Shown here piece after piece: positions 41,692 through 50,091 of a stretch of DNA of 64,000 nucleotides. Below the pieces are notes generated by a model. The model was not told the origin of the DNA and made no database searches. It was given only the letters and a program-made list of their open reading frames with translations. Made by a program: the position numbers and the translations under genes. Numbering within the stretch: position 1 is the first letter of the stretch; each line of letters opens with the position of its first letter. Source of the DNA: Rhodovulum sp. 12E13 (GTDB lineage: Bacteria > Pseudomonadota > Alphaproteobacteria > Rhodobacterales > Rhodobacteraceae); contig NZ_QPLK01000001.1 in the NCBI RefSeq assembly GCF_003340565.1, positions 1 to 64,000 on the forward strand, read 5' to 3'.

Positions 41692-43086
41692 TCAGGGGCG
41701 GACGGCCGCTGCGTGGGTGCCGGCGAGCCAGCCGAAGGAGATGGCGGTGAGCAGGCCGTTGCCGCTGAGATAGCCCTCGACCTGCGGACCCGAGACGCCA
41801 CAGGCCGCGCCGCCGCCGGCGAAGAGGTTGGGGAAGGCGGCACCGTCCTTGCGAAGAACGCGGGCATCGTCGCCGATCACGAGGCCGCCCTGGGTGTGGA
41901 AAAGGGCGCCCGTGACCTTGACCGCGTGAAAGGGCGGCCGGGGTGGCGCGATACCCGACCAGTCGCGGCCGAAGGCGTCGGTGCCGCCCTCTCTGGCGAG
42001 GCGGGCGACCTCCTCCAGCGTCTCGGCCAGCGCGTCCCCGGGCAGCCCGCAGGCGGCGGCCAGTTCCGCCGCATCCGCTCCGCTGCGCACCGCGCCCGCC
42101 TCCACCGCCTCGCTGTAGTCGGGGAAGCCCTCCAGCCCGAACCGGTGGCGCGCCTCGTCGTAGACGTCCCACGCGACGCCGCCGGGCTGCGCCAGCACCT
42201 TGACGGCGGCCTCGGAATACCCGCCCGTCTCGGCGGCGAAGCGGCGCCCTTCGGCGTTCACCTGCACCCCGCCCTGCATCATCAGCGCCCAGGAGATCAG
42301 GATGCCGTGCGGGTGCGCGAGCGAGCCGTGGCCCTGGTAGCCTGACAGATGCTGGAGCTGCGCGCCGAGCGCCTCGCCCCAGCTGACGGCATGGCCCGTG
42401 TTGCCGGCATGGCCGTAATAGGTGCCGGCGGCGATCTCGGGGGCGTGGCGGGCGACCATCTCGGTGTTTCCGCCGTAACCGTTGCAGGCGAGGATCACCG
42501 CCCCCGCGCCGACGACTTCTTCCGAGCCATCGGGGCGGAGGGCGCCAATAGCGGCGATCCGGTCGCCCTCGGTGTAAAGCGTCTCGGCGCGGGCCTCCGT
42601 CACCACGGGGATCCCTGCCTCTGCCACGGCGGCCAGCAGGCGGGCCTCGAGCGCCGCGCCGGTCTTCTCCGGCACCGCGTGCATGCGGTGGCGGGAATGG
42701 CCGGGATAGAGAAAGTCGTCGAGCACGTGCCACTCGGTGCCCGCGGTGTCGTCGAGCCATTCGAGCGCCGGGCCGATATGGGTCGCGGCGAGGCGGGCGA
42801 GGCGGGCATCGGAGGTGTCGTACGACTTGGCGAGGATGTCGGCCTCCAGCCGCTCGGGGCTGTCCTCTATCCCCTTGTCCGCCTGAAAGCGCGTGCCGCC
42901 CGCCGGCACGAAGCCCGACGACATGGAGGTGGAGCCCGACGGCGAGGCGTCGCGCTCCAGCACCACCACCTCGGCGCCCTGCGACGCTGCGCGCAGCGCC
43001 GCCGTGAGCCCGCACGCACCGGCGCCGATCACCACCACGTCGGCTGCAAACGCCGTGTCGGGGGCCCCCTCCACCACGCGGGGCAT
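41692..43086 (-). CDS. FAD-dependent oxidoreductase, fumarate-reductase/tricarballylate-dehydrogenase-like (paralogue 1)
   Basis: A 464-aa flavoprotein. Dinucleotide fold VVVIGAGACGLTAALRA (GxGxxG at 21-26) and VVVLERD lie near the N-terminus. The central cap domain has TYYGHAGNTGHAVSWGEALG. The C-terminal FAD/active-site motif ALFHTQGGLVIGDDARVL resembles the His-x-Thr-x-Gly-Gly of fumarate reductase flavoproteins, and the end reads YLSGNGLLTAISFG. No signal peptide, so probably a cytoplasmic dehydrogenase or reductase of a carboxylated substrate. It overlaps the upstream amidase gene by 1 nt (TGATG) and ends the nine-gene unit. It is clearly paralogous to the protein at 58040. Confidence 0.88.
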   Translation of the reverse strand: MPRVVEGAPDTAFAADVVVIGAGACGLTAALRAASQGAEVVVLERDASPSGSTSMSSGFVPAGGTRFQADKGIEDSPERLEADILAKSYDTSDARLARLAATHIGPALEWLDDTAGTEWHVLDDFLYPGHSRHRMHAVPEKTGAALEARLLAAVAEAGIPVVTEARAETLYTEGDRIAAIGALRPDGSEEVVGAGAVILACNGYGGNTEMVARHAPEIAAGTYYGHAGNTGHAVSWGEALGAQLQHLSGYQGHGSLAHPHGILISWALMMQGGVQVNAEGRRFAAETGGYSEAAVKVLAQPGGVAWDVYDEARHRFGLEGFPDYSEAVEAGAVRSGADAAELAAACGLPGDALAETLEEVARLAREGGTDAFGRDWSGIAPPRPPFHAVKVTGALFHTQGGLVIGDDARVLRKDGAAFPNLFAGGGAACGVSGPQVEGYLSGNGLLTAISFGWLAGTHAAAVRP

Positions 43087-43703
43087 CAGGCGGCCTCGAC
43101 CAGCGCCCGCGCCTCGGCGCAGGTTATCACCGGGCCGATGGTGGAGAGGTCGGCGATGGAGCGCTCGTGCACCTCCGGCTTGAAGGCCGCGCAGCCGTCC
43201 GACAGCACCGCCACGCGGAAATCGCGCACATGCGCCGAGCGGACGGTGGAGGCGACGCCGCCGTTTGTGACGATGCCGCAGACCAGCAGCGTATCGATGC
43301 CGGCCTTGCGAAGAACGAACTCCATCCGCGTCTGGTAGAAGGCGGAATAGGCGACCTTTTCCACCACGATGTCGGCCGGCTGCAACTCGTCCACCAGCCG
43401 GTGGCCCCACTCGCCCGGCGCGAAATCCCCCGTGCCGAGAAAGGGGCGCAGCGCCTTCAGATGCGGCGAGATGAAAGGCACGCCCCCCTTGCCCGGCACC
43501 AGAGTGAACTGGGTGGAGACGACCCAGCCGCCCTTCTCGCGCAGCGCCTCCGCGACCGGCAGCACGCGGGCGGGGAGCGCCGCGATGGCCTCCGACGTCT
43601 GGCCGCCGCGGGCATAGGCGCCTTGCGCGTGCAGGAAGTCGTTCTGCAGATCGACGATCAGCAGGGCCGTGGTGGCTGGGTCGATGCTCTCGAGCGTGCT
43701 CAT
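43086..43703 (-). CDS. Isochorismatase-fold cysteine hydrolase (amidase), copy 1
   Basis: A 205-aa cysteine hydrolase. Catalytic triad visible: Asp18 in LIVDLQNDF, Lys116 in VVEKVAYSAF, and Cys142 in LLVCGIVTNGGVAST with the conserved cis-peptide region before it. This fold covers nicotinamidases, N-carbamoylsarcosine and maleamate amidohydrolases and ureidoacrylate hydrolases; the context of HyuA/HyuB suggests cleavage of an amide or carbamoyl group. The ATG overlaps the HyuA stop (ATGA) and the stop overlaps the flavoprotein start by 1 nt. Confidence 0.9.
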   Translation of the reverse strand: MSTLESIDPATTALLIVDLQNDFLHAQGAYARGGQTSEAIAALPARVLPVAEALREKGGWVVSTQFTLVPGKGGVPFISPHLKALRPFLGTGDFAPGEWGHRLVDELQPADIVVEKVAYSAFYQTRMEFVLRKAGIDTLLVCGIVTNGGVASTVRSAHVRDFRVAVLSDGCAAFKPEVHERSIADLSTIGPVITCAEARALVEAA

Positions 43704-45742
43704 GCGGTCCTCTCGATGACCAGGTTGCCGAAGCGGTCGACCCGGGCGGTCAGCCCGGGATCGACGAAGATGGTCGTGTCGGGCTGTTCGAGGATCGCGG
43801 GGCCGGCGATCGCCTCGCCCGTGGCGAGCGACAGGCGGTCATAGATGCCCGCCTCGTGCCATGCCCCCTCGGCCCAGACCCGCCGCGTGCCGGTGCGGGC
43901 CTCGGCCGCGCCGACGCCGCCCTCTGGCGCGAACAGGGCCATGTCGAAGGCGGGGCGGCGCCCTATCACCGTCACGCGGTAGTTCATCACCCGCATCGGG
44001 ATGCCCTCGAGCAGGCGGCCGAAGGCGGTGCGGTAAGCGGCATCGAAGGCGGCCTGCATGGCCTCGCGCGTCAGCCCCTCGCCCATCTCGACCGGCACCG
44101 CCACCGTGTGCGTCTGCCCGAGATAGAGCATGTCGAACTCGTAGGCGCGGTCGATGCGGTCGAAGGTGGTGCCGGAGGCCAGCACCAGCGCCTCGGTCTC
44201 GTCCGCCGCCTGCGCCATCTCGGCGCCCAGCGCGCCCGCGTCGATCTCCGGCAGCAGGCGGTTCACCGTCTGCACCCGGTCGTGGCGCATGTCGGCCACC
44301 ACGCAGCCCAAGGCCGAGGTCACGCCCGGAAAGCGCGGCACGAGGGCCGAGCGCAGGCCGACATCCTTGATGAGCGCCCCGGTATGGAGCGAGCCGCCCC
44401 CGCCGAAGGGCATGGCCGAGAACTTCGCCGGGTCGTGGCCCTTCTCGATGGAGACGAGGCGGATCGCGCCGGCCATCTTGGCGTTGGCCAGAGCCAGGAT
44501 CGCCTCGGCCGCCGCCTCGACCGAAATGCCCAGCGGCTCGGCCACGTCGCGGGCGATGGCGGCGCGGGCGGCGTCGATGTCGAGCCGGTCGAGCTTGCCG
44601 CCGATGGGACGGTCGGGGTTGATGCGGCCGAGCACGAGGTTCGCGTCGGTCACGGTGGGCCGGTCGTTGCCGAGCCCGTAGCAGACGGGGCCGGGGTCGG
44701 ACCCCGCGCTTTCGGGGCCGACGCGCAGCAGACCGGAGGCGTCGACCGTGGCGATCGAGCCGCCGCCCGCGCCGATGGTGGTGATCTCGATCATCGGCGA
44801 GCGCACGACGAGGCCGAAGTCGATGGCGGTCTGCGGCGCGAGCGCCGGGGTGCCGCCCGCCACGAGCGAGACGTCGAAGGAGGTGCCGCCCATGTCGCAG
44901 GTCACGATGTTCTCGACGCCCGCGGCCGTGGCGATGGCCTGCGCGGCGATCACCCCCGCGGCGGGGCCGGACAGCGCGGTGCGCACCGGCGTGCGCTTGG
45001 CGCTGCCCACGCTCATCACGCCGCCGTTCGACTGCACGATCAGCACCTGCCCAGCAAACCCCTGCGCGTCGAGGCCGCTCTCCAGCCGGTCGAGGTAGGA
45101 CGACACGACGGGCTGGAGGTAGGCGTTGAGCGTGGCGGTCGAGAGCCGCTCGAACTCGCGGATCTCGGGCAGGATCTCGGTCGCCGCCGTGACATAGGCG
45201 TTGGGCCAGACGGAGCGGACGGCCTCGACCGCGATGCGCTCGTTCTCGGCGTTGGCGTAGCCGTTGACGAAGAAGACGCAGAGCGCCTCGCACCCGGCCT
45301 CGCGCAGCGCCTGCGCCTCGGCCTTCACGGCGTCGGGGCTGACCTTTTCCATCACCGTGCCGTCGGCCAGCACGCGCTCGGCCACCTCGCGGCGGTCGGG
45401 GCGGTCGACGACGGGCGTGTAGGCGCCCCGCAGGCCCCAGGTGGTGGGCCGGTCGCGGCGGCGCATCTCCAGCACGTCGCGGAAGCCTGTCGTGGTCACG
45501 ATCCCCGTGCGCGCGCCCTTGCGCTCGAGCAGGGCGTTGGTGCCGACCGTGGTGCCGTGAACGACCGTGCGAATGTCGCCAAAGGTGGCCACGAGCTGGC
45601 CGATCCCCTCGATGAAGCCTTTCGACTGGTCGCCGCGGGTGGAGGGCACCTTGGTGGTGGTCACGCGGCCCTCGGCCTCGTCCCACACGAAAACGTCGGT
45701 AAAGGTGCCGCCGACATCGACGCCGATGACGTAGGCGCTCAT
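43700..45742 (-). CDS. hyuA: Hydantoinase/oxoprolinase subunit A (HyuA)
   Basis: ATP-dependent ring-opening subunit, 680 aa, of the hydantoinase/5-oxoprolinase/acetone-carboxylase superfamily. The N-terminal ASKHA-type phosphate loop is VIGVDVGGTFTDVFVWD, then HGTTVGTNALLERKGARTG and a second motif CDMGGTSFDVSLV in the middle. The C-terminal beta-rich tail has VIGRRPAFDMALF and GPAILEQPDTTIFVDPG. It is encoded directly after hyuB (ATGA overlap); together they normally form one enzyme hydrolysing cyclic amides with ATP. Substrate (hydantoin, N-methylhydantoin, oxoproline or a cyclic imide) is not determined by sequence. Confidence 0.94.
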   Translation of the reverse strand: MSAYVIGVDVGGTFTDVFVWDEAEGRVTTTKVPSTRGDQSKGFIEGIGQLVATFGDIRTVVHGTTVGTNALLERKGARTGIVTTTGFRDVLEMRRRDRPTTWGLRGAYTPVVDRPDRREVAERVLADGTVMEKVSPDAVKAEAQALREAGCEALCVFFVNGYANAENERIAVEAVRSVWPNAYVTAATEILPEIREFERLSTATLNAYLQPVVSSYLDRLESGLDAQGFAGQVLIVQSNGGVMSVGSAKRTPVRTALSGPAAGVIAAQAIATAAGVENIVTCDMGGTSFDVSLVAGGTPALAPQTAIDFGLVVRSPMIEITTIGAGGGSIATVDASGLLRVGPESAGSDPGPVCYGLGNDRPTVTDANLVLGRINPDRPIGGKLDRLDIDAARAAIARDVAEPLGISVEAAAEAILALANAKMAGAIRLVSIEKGHDPAKFSAMPFGGGGSLHTGALIKDVGLRSALVPRFPGVTSALGCVVADMRHDRVQTVNRLLPEIDAGALGAEMAQAADETEALVLASGTTFDRIDRAYEFDMLYLGQTHTVAVPVEMGEGLTREAMQAAFDAAYRTAFGRLLEGIPMRVMNYRVTVIGRRPAFDMALFAPEGGVGAAEARTGTRRVWAEGAWHEAGIYDRLSLATGEAIAGPAILEQPDTTIFVDPGLTARVDRFGNLVIERTA

Positions 45743-47466
45743 TCCGCCGCCTCCTTGCGGATAGTCTTGGTTGCCGCGTCGTCCACCGCGCCGCCCGAGA
45801 TCGCCACGCCGTAGAGGTCGCGCGCCGCGGCCTCGCTCACGTAGCCCCGTGCCACGTCGGCCAGCACCTCGTCGGCCGGCCGCGCGAAGGCGTCGCCGTA
45901 GCCGCCGCCGCCGGGCGTCTCGAGCCGCACGCGCTGGCCGCGCGCGATGTGGATGCCGATCATCTTCGACACCATCGGCGGCGAATGCTCGCCGTCCGCC
46001 TGCTGGTAGAAGAAGCGGTTGGGCGCCCCCTCGTCGCCGCCGACCACGCCGCGCGGCGGCACCTTGCCCCGCTCGCCGAAGAGGAACACGTCGGCCCTCT
46101 CCTCCAGCAGTTCTATCTCGTAGACCGCGCCCAGGCCGCCGCGCCAGCGCCCCGGCCCCCCCGAATCCTCCCGCAAGGCCCACTGGGTGAAGCGCACCGG
46201 GTAGGCCGCCTCGAGGATCTCCAGCGGGGGGATCGTGGCGGTGGAGATCGGCGCGTTGCCGTGGTTCAGCCCGTCGCCGGCGCCGTGCGCCCCGTGCCCG
46301 CCGCCGAAGAACGAGAACATCACCCAGCGCCGACCGTCGGCCCGGTGGCCGGCCAGCGACAGCGCGTTGATCGTGCCGTAGGCGCAGGCCATCGCCGGCC
46401 CGGGCGCGATCTGCGCCACCGCCTGGAACACCACGTCGATCAGGCGCAGGATCGTCTCGGTATAGCCGCCCACGGGCTTGGGCGCGGTCACCGAAAGGAG
46501 CGAGCCCTCGTCGATCACGAAGTCTACCGGCTCCAGCACCCCGGCATTGGCCGGCACCTCGCCGAAGATGTGCTTGAGCGCGACGTAGCAGGCCGCCACG
46601 CAGGTCGAGCGCGAGATGTTCACCGGCCCCGCGCAGGCGGGCGAGGAGCGGGAGAAATCCATCACCATCCGGTCGCCCTCGATCCGCAGGTCGAGCGCGA
46701 TCCTGAGAGGCTCGTCGGTGATCCCGTCGTTGTCGAGCCAGTCCTCGGCCGACACCGTGCCGTCCGGGAGCTGTGCGATCTGGGCGCGCATCATCGTCGC
46801 GGCGCGGTCCTTCAGCGCGGCCAGCGCCTCCTCGGCCCGGTCGCGCCCGTATTCGTCGAGCAGCTCGTGCAGGCGCCGCTCGCCCAGCTCCAGCGCGTTG
46901 ATCTGCCCGTTGAGGTCGCCGTAGAGCGACAGCGGCAGGCGCGAATTGGCCGAGAGGATGTCCACCACGTCCTGCCGGAACGTGCCCCTGTCGTAGAGTT
47001 TCACCGGCGGGATCAGCATCCCCTCCTGGAAGCTCTCGGTCGCGGCGGGGTTGTAGTTGCCCGGCACGTTGCCGCCCACGTCGTGCCAGTGGCCGACCGA
47101 GGCGAGCCAGCAGAAGAGCCGCCCGTCGCGGAACACCGGCTTCACCAGTCGGAAATCCGACAGGTGCGTGCCGCCGTCGTAGGGGTCGTTGAAGATCCAG
47201 ACGTCGCCCTCGGCCACGCCGTCGCGCTCCGCCGCCTTCTCGATCACCGCCTTCACCGCGAAGGCCATGACGCCCACGAAGATCGGCAGGCCCGACTTGC
47301 CCTGGACCAGGGTCTCGCCTGTCTGCGCGTCATACAGGCCGTGCGAGGCGTCGTGCGCCTCGGCGATGATCGGGTTGAAGGCCGAGCGGAACAGCGTGGC
47401 GTCCATCTCGTCGGCGATCTGCTCGAAGCGGCCCTTGAGGATCGCGAGCGTAACCGGGTCGATCAT
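45739..47466 (-). CDS. hyuB: Hydantoinase/oxoprolinase subunit B (HyuB)
   Basis: Partner of HyuA, 575 aa. Family blocks: IDPVTLAILKGRFEQIADEMDATLFRSAFNPII at the N-terminus (split motif), GDVWIFNDPYDGGTHLSD, ASVGHWHDVGGNVPGNYNPAATESFQEG, and the late REDSGGPGRWRGGLGAVYEI and VRLETPGGGGYGDA. No signal peptide. ATG 47466 overlaps the upstream lyase stop (ATGA), and the 3' end overlaps hyuA. The order lyase-hyuB-hyuA-amidase suggests nitrogen removal is integrated with carbon-skeleton cleavage. Confidence 0.94.
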   Translation of the reverse strand: MIDPVTLAILKGRFEQIADEMDATLFRSAFNPIIAEAHDASHGLYDAQTGETLVQGKSGLPIFVGVMAFAVKAVIEKAAERDGVAEGDVWIFNDPYDGGTHLSDFRLVKPVFRDGRLFCWLASVGHWHDVGGNVPGNYNPAATESFQEGMLIPPVKLYDRGTFRQDVVDILSANSRLPLSLYGDLNGQINALELGERRLHELLDEYGRDRAEEALAALKDRAATMMRAQIAQLPDGTVSAEDWLDNDGITDEPLRIALDLRIEGDRMVMDFSRSSPACAGPVNISRSTCVAACYVALKHIFGEVPANAGVLEPVDFVIDEGSLLSVTAPKPVGGYTETILRLIDVVFQAVAQIAPGPAMACAYGTINALSLAGHRADGRRWVMFSFFGGGHGAHGAGDGLNHGNAPISTATIPPLEILEAAYPVRFTQWALREDSGGPGRWRGGLGAVYEIELLEERADVFLFGERGKVPPRGVVGGDEGAPNRFFYQQADGEHSPPMVSKMIGIHIARGQRVRLETPGGGGYGDAFARPADEVLADVARGYVSEAAARDLYGVAISGGAVDDAATKTIRKEAAE

Positions 47467-48323
47467 GCACCCCCTCCATCGTATGTCTTGCCGAGCGCCA
47501 GCATGGCGTCGGTGCCCAGCACCGCGTTCAGCCCGGCGAAATCGTGCATCCGGTCGCGGAAGCCGTCGTTGGAGCCGGTGGCGACGAGGTTGCCGTAATA
47601 GTCCTGCGCGGTGCGGGCCAGCGCGCGGACGATGCCGCCCGGGAAGATCACGAGCGAAAAGCCCATTTCCTCAAGGCCCTTCGTGTCCTGCAGGGGGGTC
47701 TTGCCCCCCTCCACCATGTTGGCCATCAGCGGCACCCGATCCCCGAACCGCTCCACGATGGTGCGGAGCTGGTCGACCGATTGCGGCGCCTCGACGAACA
47801 GCACGTCGGCGCCGGCCTCGACGATCAGCTCGGCCCGCTCTAGCGCCCGGTCGAACCCCTCCACCGCGATGGCGTCTGTCCGCCCGATCACCAGCGTCTC
47901 GGCCCGCGCGTCCACCGCGGCGCGGATCTTGCCGGCCATCTCCTGCGGCGAGACGAGCGTCTTGCCGTCGAGGTGGCCGCACCGCTTGGGCAGCGTCTGG
48001 TCTTCCAGCTGGATCGCCGCGGCGCCCGCCCGCTCGAAGGCGCGCATCGTGCGCTGCACGTTCAGCGCGTTGCCGTAGCCGTTGTCGGCGTCGACGATCA
48101 GCGGCAGGTCCACCCGGTCGCGGATCGCGGCGATGGTGTCGGCCACCTCGGCCATCGAGACGAGGCCGATATCGGGCCGGCCGAAGCGGGTATAGGCGAT
48201 GGCCGCGCCCGACAGGTAGGCGGCCCGCGCCCCCGCCTGCTCGGCGATCAGCGCGGTCAGCGCGTCATGGACGCCCGGGGCGAGAGTGATGCCCGGGCCT
48301 TGCAGCATCTCGCGCAGGCTCAT
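47463..48323 (-). CDS. Isocitrate lyase/PEP-mutase family C-C lyase (PrpB / dimethylmalate-lyase-like)
   Basis: A 286-aa TIM-barrel lyase. Metal-binding LIVDADNGYGN holds Asp78 and Asp80. The catalytic loop LPKRCGHLDG has Cys115 in the KRCGH motif that marks C-C bond lyases (methylisocitrate lyase, 2,3-dimethylmalate lyase, isocitrate lyase) rather than phosphonate mutases. VIGRTDAIAVEGFD is also conserved. Likely product set is pyruvate or glyoxylate plus a second acid. Immediately upstream are small and large LeuCD-like subunits, a pairing that recalls dimethylmaleate hydratase plus dimethylmalate lyase, or aconitase plus PrpB. Substrate inferred only. Confidence 0.88.
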   Translation of the reverse strand: MSLREMLQGPGITLAPGVHDALTALIAEQAGARAAYLSGAAIAYTRFGRPDIGLVSMAEVADTIAAIRDRVDLPLIVDADNGYGNALNVQRTMRAFERAGAAAIQLEDQTLPKRCGHLDGKTLVSPQEMAGKIRAAVDARAETLVIGRTDAIAVEGFDRALERAELIVEAGADVLFVEAPQSVDQLRTIVERFGDRVPLMANMVEGGKTPLQDTKGLEEMGFSLVIFPGGIVRALARTAQDYYGNLVATGSNDGFRDRMHDFAGLNAVLGTDAMLALGKTYDGGGA

Positions 48324-48820
48324 GGCGCCGCCGCGAAGCGTTTCTTGAGGTGGGGCACGAGGCCACCGTCGGCGATGATGCCGCGCAGGTTCTCCGGGAT
48401 CGGCTCGGTCGGGATGTCGATGCCCTTCTCCGTCAGCCGCAGCATGCCTGTCTCGGGGGCGAGCGTCGCGCGGTCGCCGTCTGCCACGCCCGCGAGGTCG
48501 GGCGCGGTCAGCACCGGCAGGCCGAGATTGATGGCGTTGCGGTAGAAGATCCCGGCGAAGGAGCGGGCGACGACGCCGGCGAGGCCGAGATGGCGCAGGG
48601 CTTCGGCCGCCTGCTCGCGCGAGGAGCCCATGCCGAAGTTCTTCCCCGCCACGAGGATGTCGCCCGGCCGCACGCCCGCGGCGAAATCGGGCCGGGCGGC
48701 CTCGAGGCAGTGGGCGGCCAGCTGCTCGATGCCGCCGCGCATGTAGCGGCCGGGGGCGAGCTGATCGGTGTCGATGTCGTCGCCGAAGAGCCAGACGCGG
48801 CCCGGTTGGGTCTCGGTCAT
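48320..48820 (-). CDS. Aconitase-family hydro-lyase small subunit (LeuD-like)
   Basis: A 166-aa swivel-domain subunit. Motifs: VWLFGDDIDTDQLAPGRYM at the N-terminus, GDILVAGKNFGMGSSREQAAEALRHLG (the GSSRE substrate-binding block), and VVARSFAGIFYRNAINLGLPVL. Length is normal for archaeal-type LeuD/homoaconitase small subunits. ATG 48820 overlaps the large-subunit stop (ATGA) and the stop overlaps the lyase start. No leuA/leuB is near, so leucine synthesis is unlikely; it should hydrate or isomerise an alkylated di- or tricarboxylate. Confidence 0.92.
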   Translation of the reverse strand: MTETQPGRVWLFGDDIDTDQLAPGRYMRGGIEQLAAHCLEAARPDFAAGVRPGDILVAGKNFGMGSSREQAAEALRHLGLAGVVARSFAGIFYRNAINLGLPVLTAPDLAGVADGDRATLAPETGMLRLTEKGIDIPTEPIPENLRGIIADGGLVPHLKKRFAAAP

Positions 48821-50091
48821 TCCGTCACCTCGCGGGGGTCGGTGATGCGGCCCGTCACGGCCGAGGCGGCGACGGTCAGCGGCGAGCCCAGCCAGACCTT
48901 CGACTCCGGGTCGCCCATGCGGCCCTTGAAGTTGCGCGCGGTCGACGAGATGCACGTTACCTCGGCGCCCAGCCGGTGCGCGCCGTAGCCCGCGCAAATG
49001 CCGCAGGCGTTGGGCAGGAGCTTCGCCCCCGCCGCTTCCAGCACGCCCAGCGTGCCGTCGTCCGCCGCCCTGTCCTGGTCGCGCCTCGAAGACGGCGCGA
49101 CCAGGATCTCGACCCCCGGCGCGGCCGTGCGGCCCTTCAGGATCGAGGCGGCGGCGGCGAGATCGTCGTATTTCGCGCCGGTGCAGGCGCCGATATAGGC
49201 GACGTTCACGGCTGTCTTCCCGGCCTCCGTCGCCGGCATGGCGTTGGCGGGCGAATGCGGCGCGGCGACCTGCGGTGGCAGGGCGGCCGCGTCGAAGACG
49301 TGGTGCTCCTGCAGTTCGGCCCCCGGATCGGTGCGCAGCCACGCCCAGTCCTGCTCCCAGCCGGTCACGTCGGCGCCGGTGCCGCGAAGGAAGCGCGCGG
49401 TCTCGGCGTCGGGGGCGATCATGCCTGTCTGACCGCCCAGTTCGGCGGCCATGTTGGCCATTGTCATCCGCTCCTGCATCGACAGCGCGGCGACGGCCTC
49501 GCCGGTATATTCCACCGCCTGGTACTTGCCGCCGTCCATGCCCAGACGCCCGCAGAGTGCGAGCATCATGTCCTTGGCCATCACGCCGGGGCCAAGCCGC
49601 CCCTGCCACTCGATCAGGATCGTGCCGGGCACGCGCACCCAGATCTCGCCGGTGGCCAGCACGCCGGCCATCTCGGTCGCGCCGATGCCGAACATGTAGG
49701 CGCCGAAGGCCCCGCCGGTGGGTGAATGACTGTCGCCGCCCACGACGAACATGCCGGGCCTGAGCGCGCCGCTCTCGGGCAGCACGACGTGGCAGATGCC
49801 CACCCCGTCGTGGAAGCGCACGCCCTTCTCCCGCGCCCAGGCGCGCGTCAGGTCGAGAATGCGCGCGCCCTCGTCGGTGTCGCCCGGCACGAAATGGTCG
49901 GAGATCAGCACGACCTTCGCCGGGTCGAACAGCCCGACGCCAAGCTCCTTGAGGATCGGCTCGACGCGCCGCGGCCCGCCCGAGTCGTGGATCATCGCGA
50001 GGTCGACCCGAGCGGTCACCACATCCCCTGCGGTCACGCTCTCGCGCCCGCAGGCGCGGGCGATGATCTTTTGCGCCAGCGTCGCGGTCAT
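48817..50091 (-). CDS. Aconitase-family hydro-lyase large subunit (LeuC-like, 4Fe-4S)
   Basis: A 424-aa large subunit that binds a 4Fe-4S cluster. Visible: ISDHFVPGDTDEGARILD, GGDSHSPTGGAFGAYMFGIGATEMAGVLATG, cluster ligands in YIGACTGAKYDDLAAA and in PNACGICAGYG (CxxC), then SSTARNFKGRMGDPESKVWLGSP (all given as motif blocks). All three cluster cysteines are therefore present and the enzyme should be active. It belongs to the archaeal-type LeuC/HacA/DmdA branch. ATG 50091 overlaps the stop of the GntR gene (ATGA), linking regulator and enzyme expression. Confidence 0.93.
   Translation of the reverse strand: MTATLAQKIIARACGRESVTAGDVVTARVDLAMIHDSGGPRRVEPILKELGVGLFDPAKVVLISDHFVPGDTDEGARILDLTRAWAREKGVRFHDGVGICHVVLPESGALRPGMFVVGGDSHSPTGGAFGAYMFGIGATEMAGVLATGEIWVRVPGTILIEWQGRLGPGVMAKDMMLALCGRLGMDGGKYQAVEYTGEAVAALSMQERMTMANMAAELGGQTGMIAPDAETARFLRGTGADVTGWEQDWAWLRTDPGAELQEHHVFDAAALPPQVAAPHSPANAMPATEAGKTAVNVAYIGACTGAKYDDLAAAASILKGRTAAPGVEILVAPSSRRDQDRAADDGTLGVLEAAGAKLLPNACGICAGYGAHRLGAEVTCISSTARNFKGRMGDPESKVWLGSPLTVAASAVTGRITDPREVTE

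Noticed and set aside
48320-50091. Leucine biosynthesis leuCD
   Set aside because: No leuA or leuB nearby; embedded in a catabolic operon with HyuAB and a PrpB-like lyase, so a different substrate is more likely.
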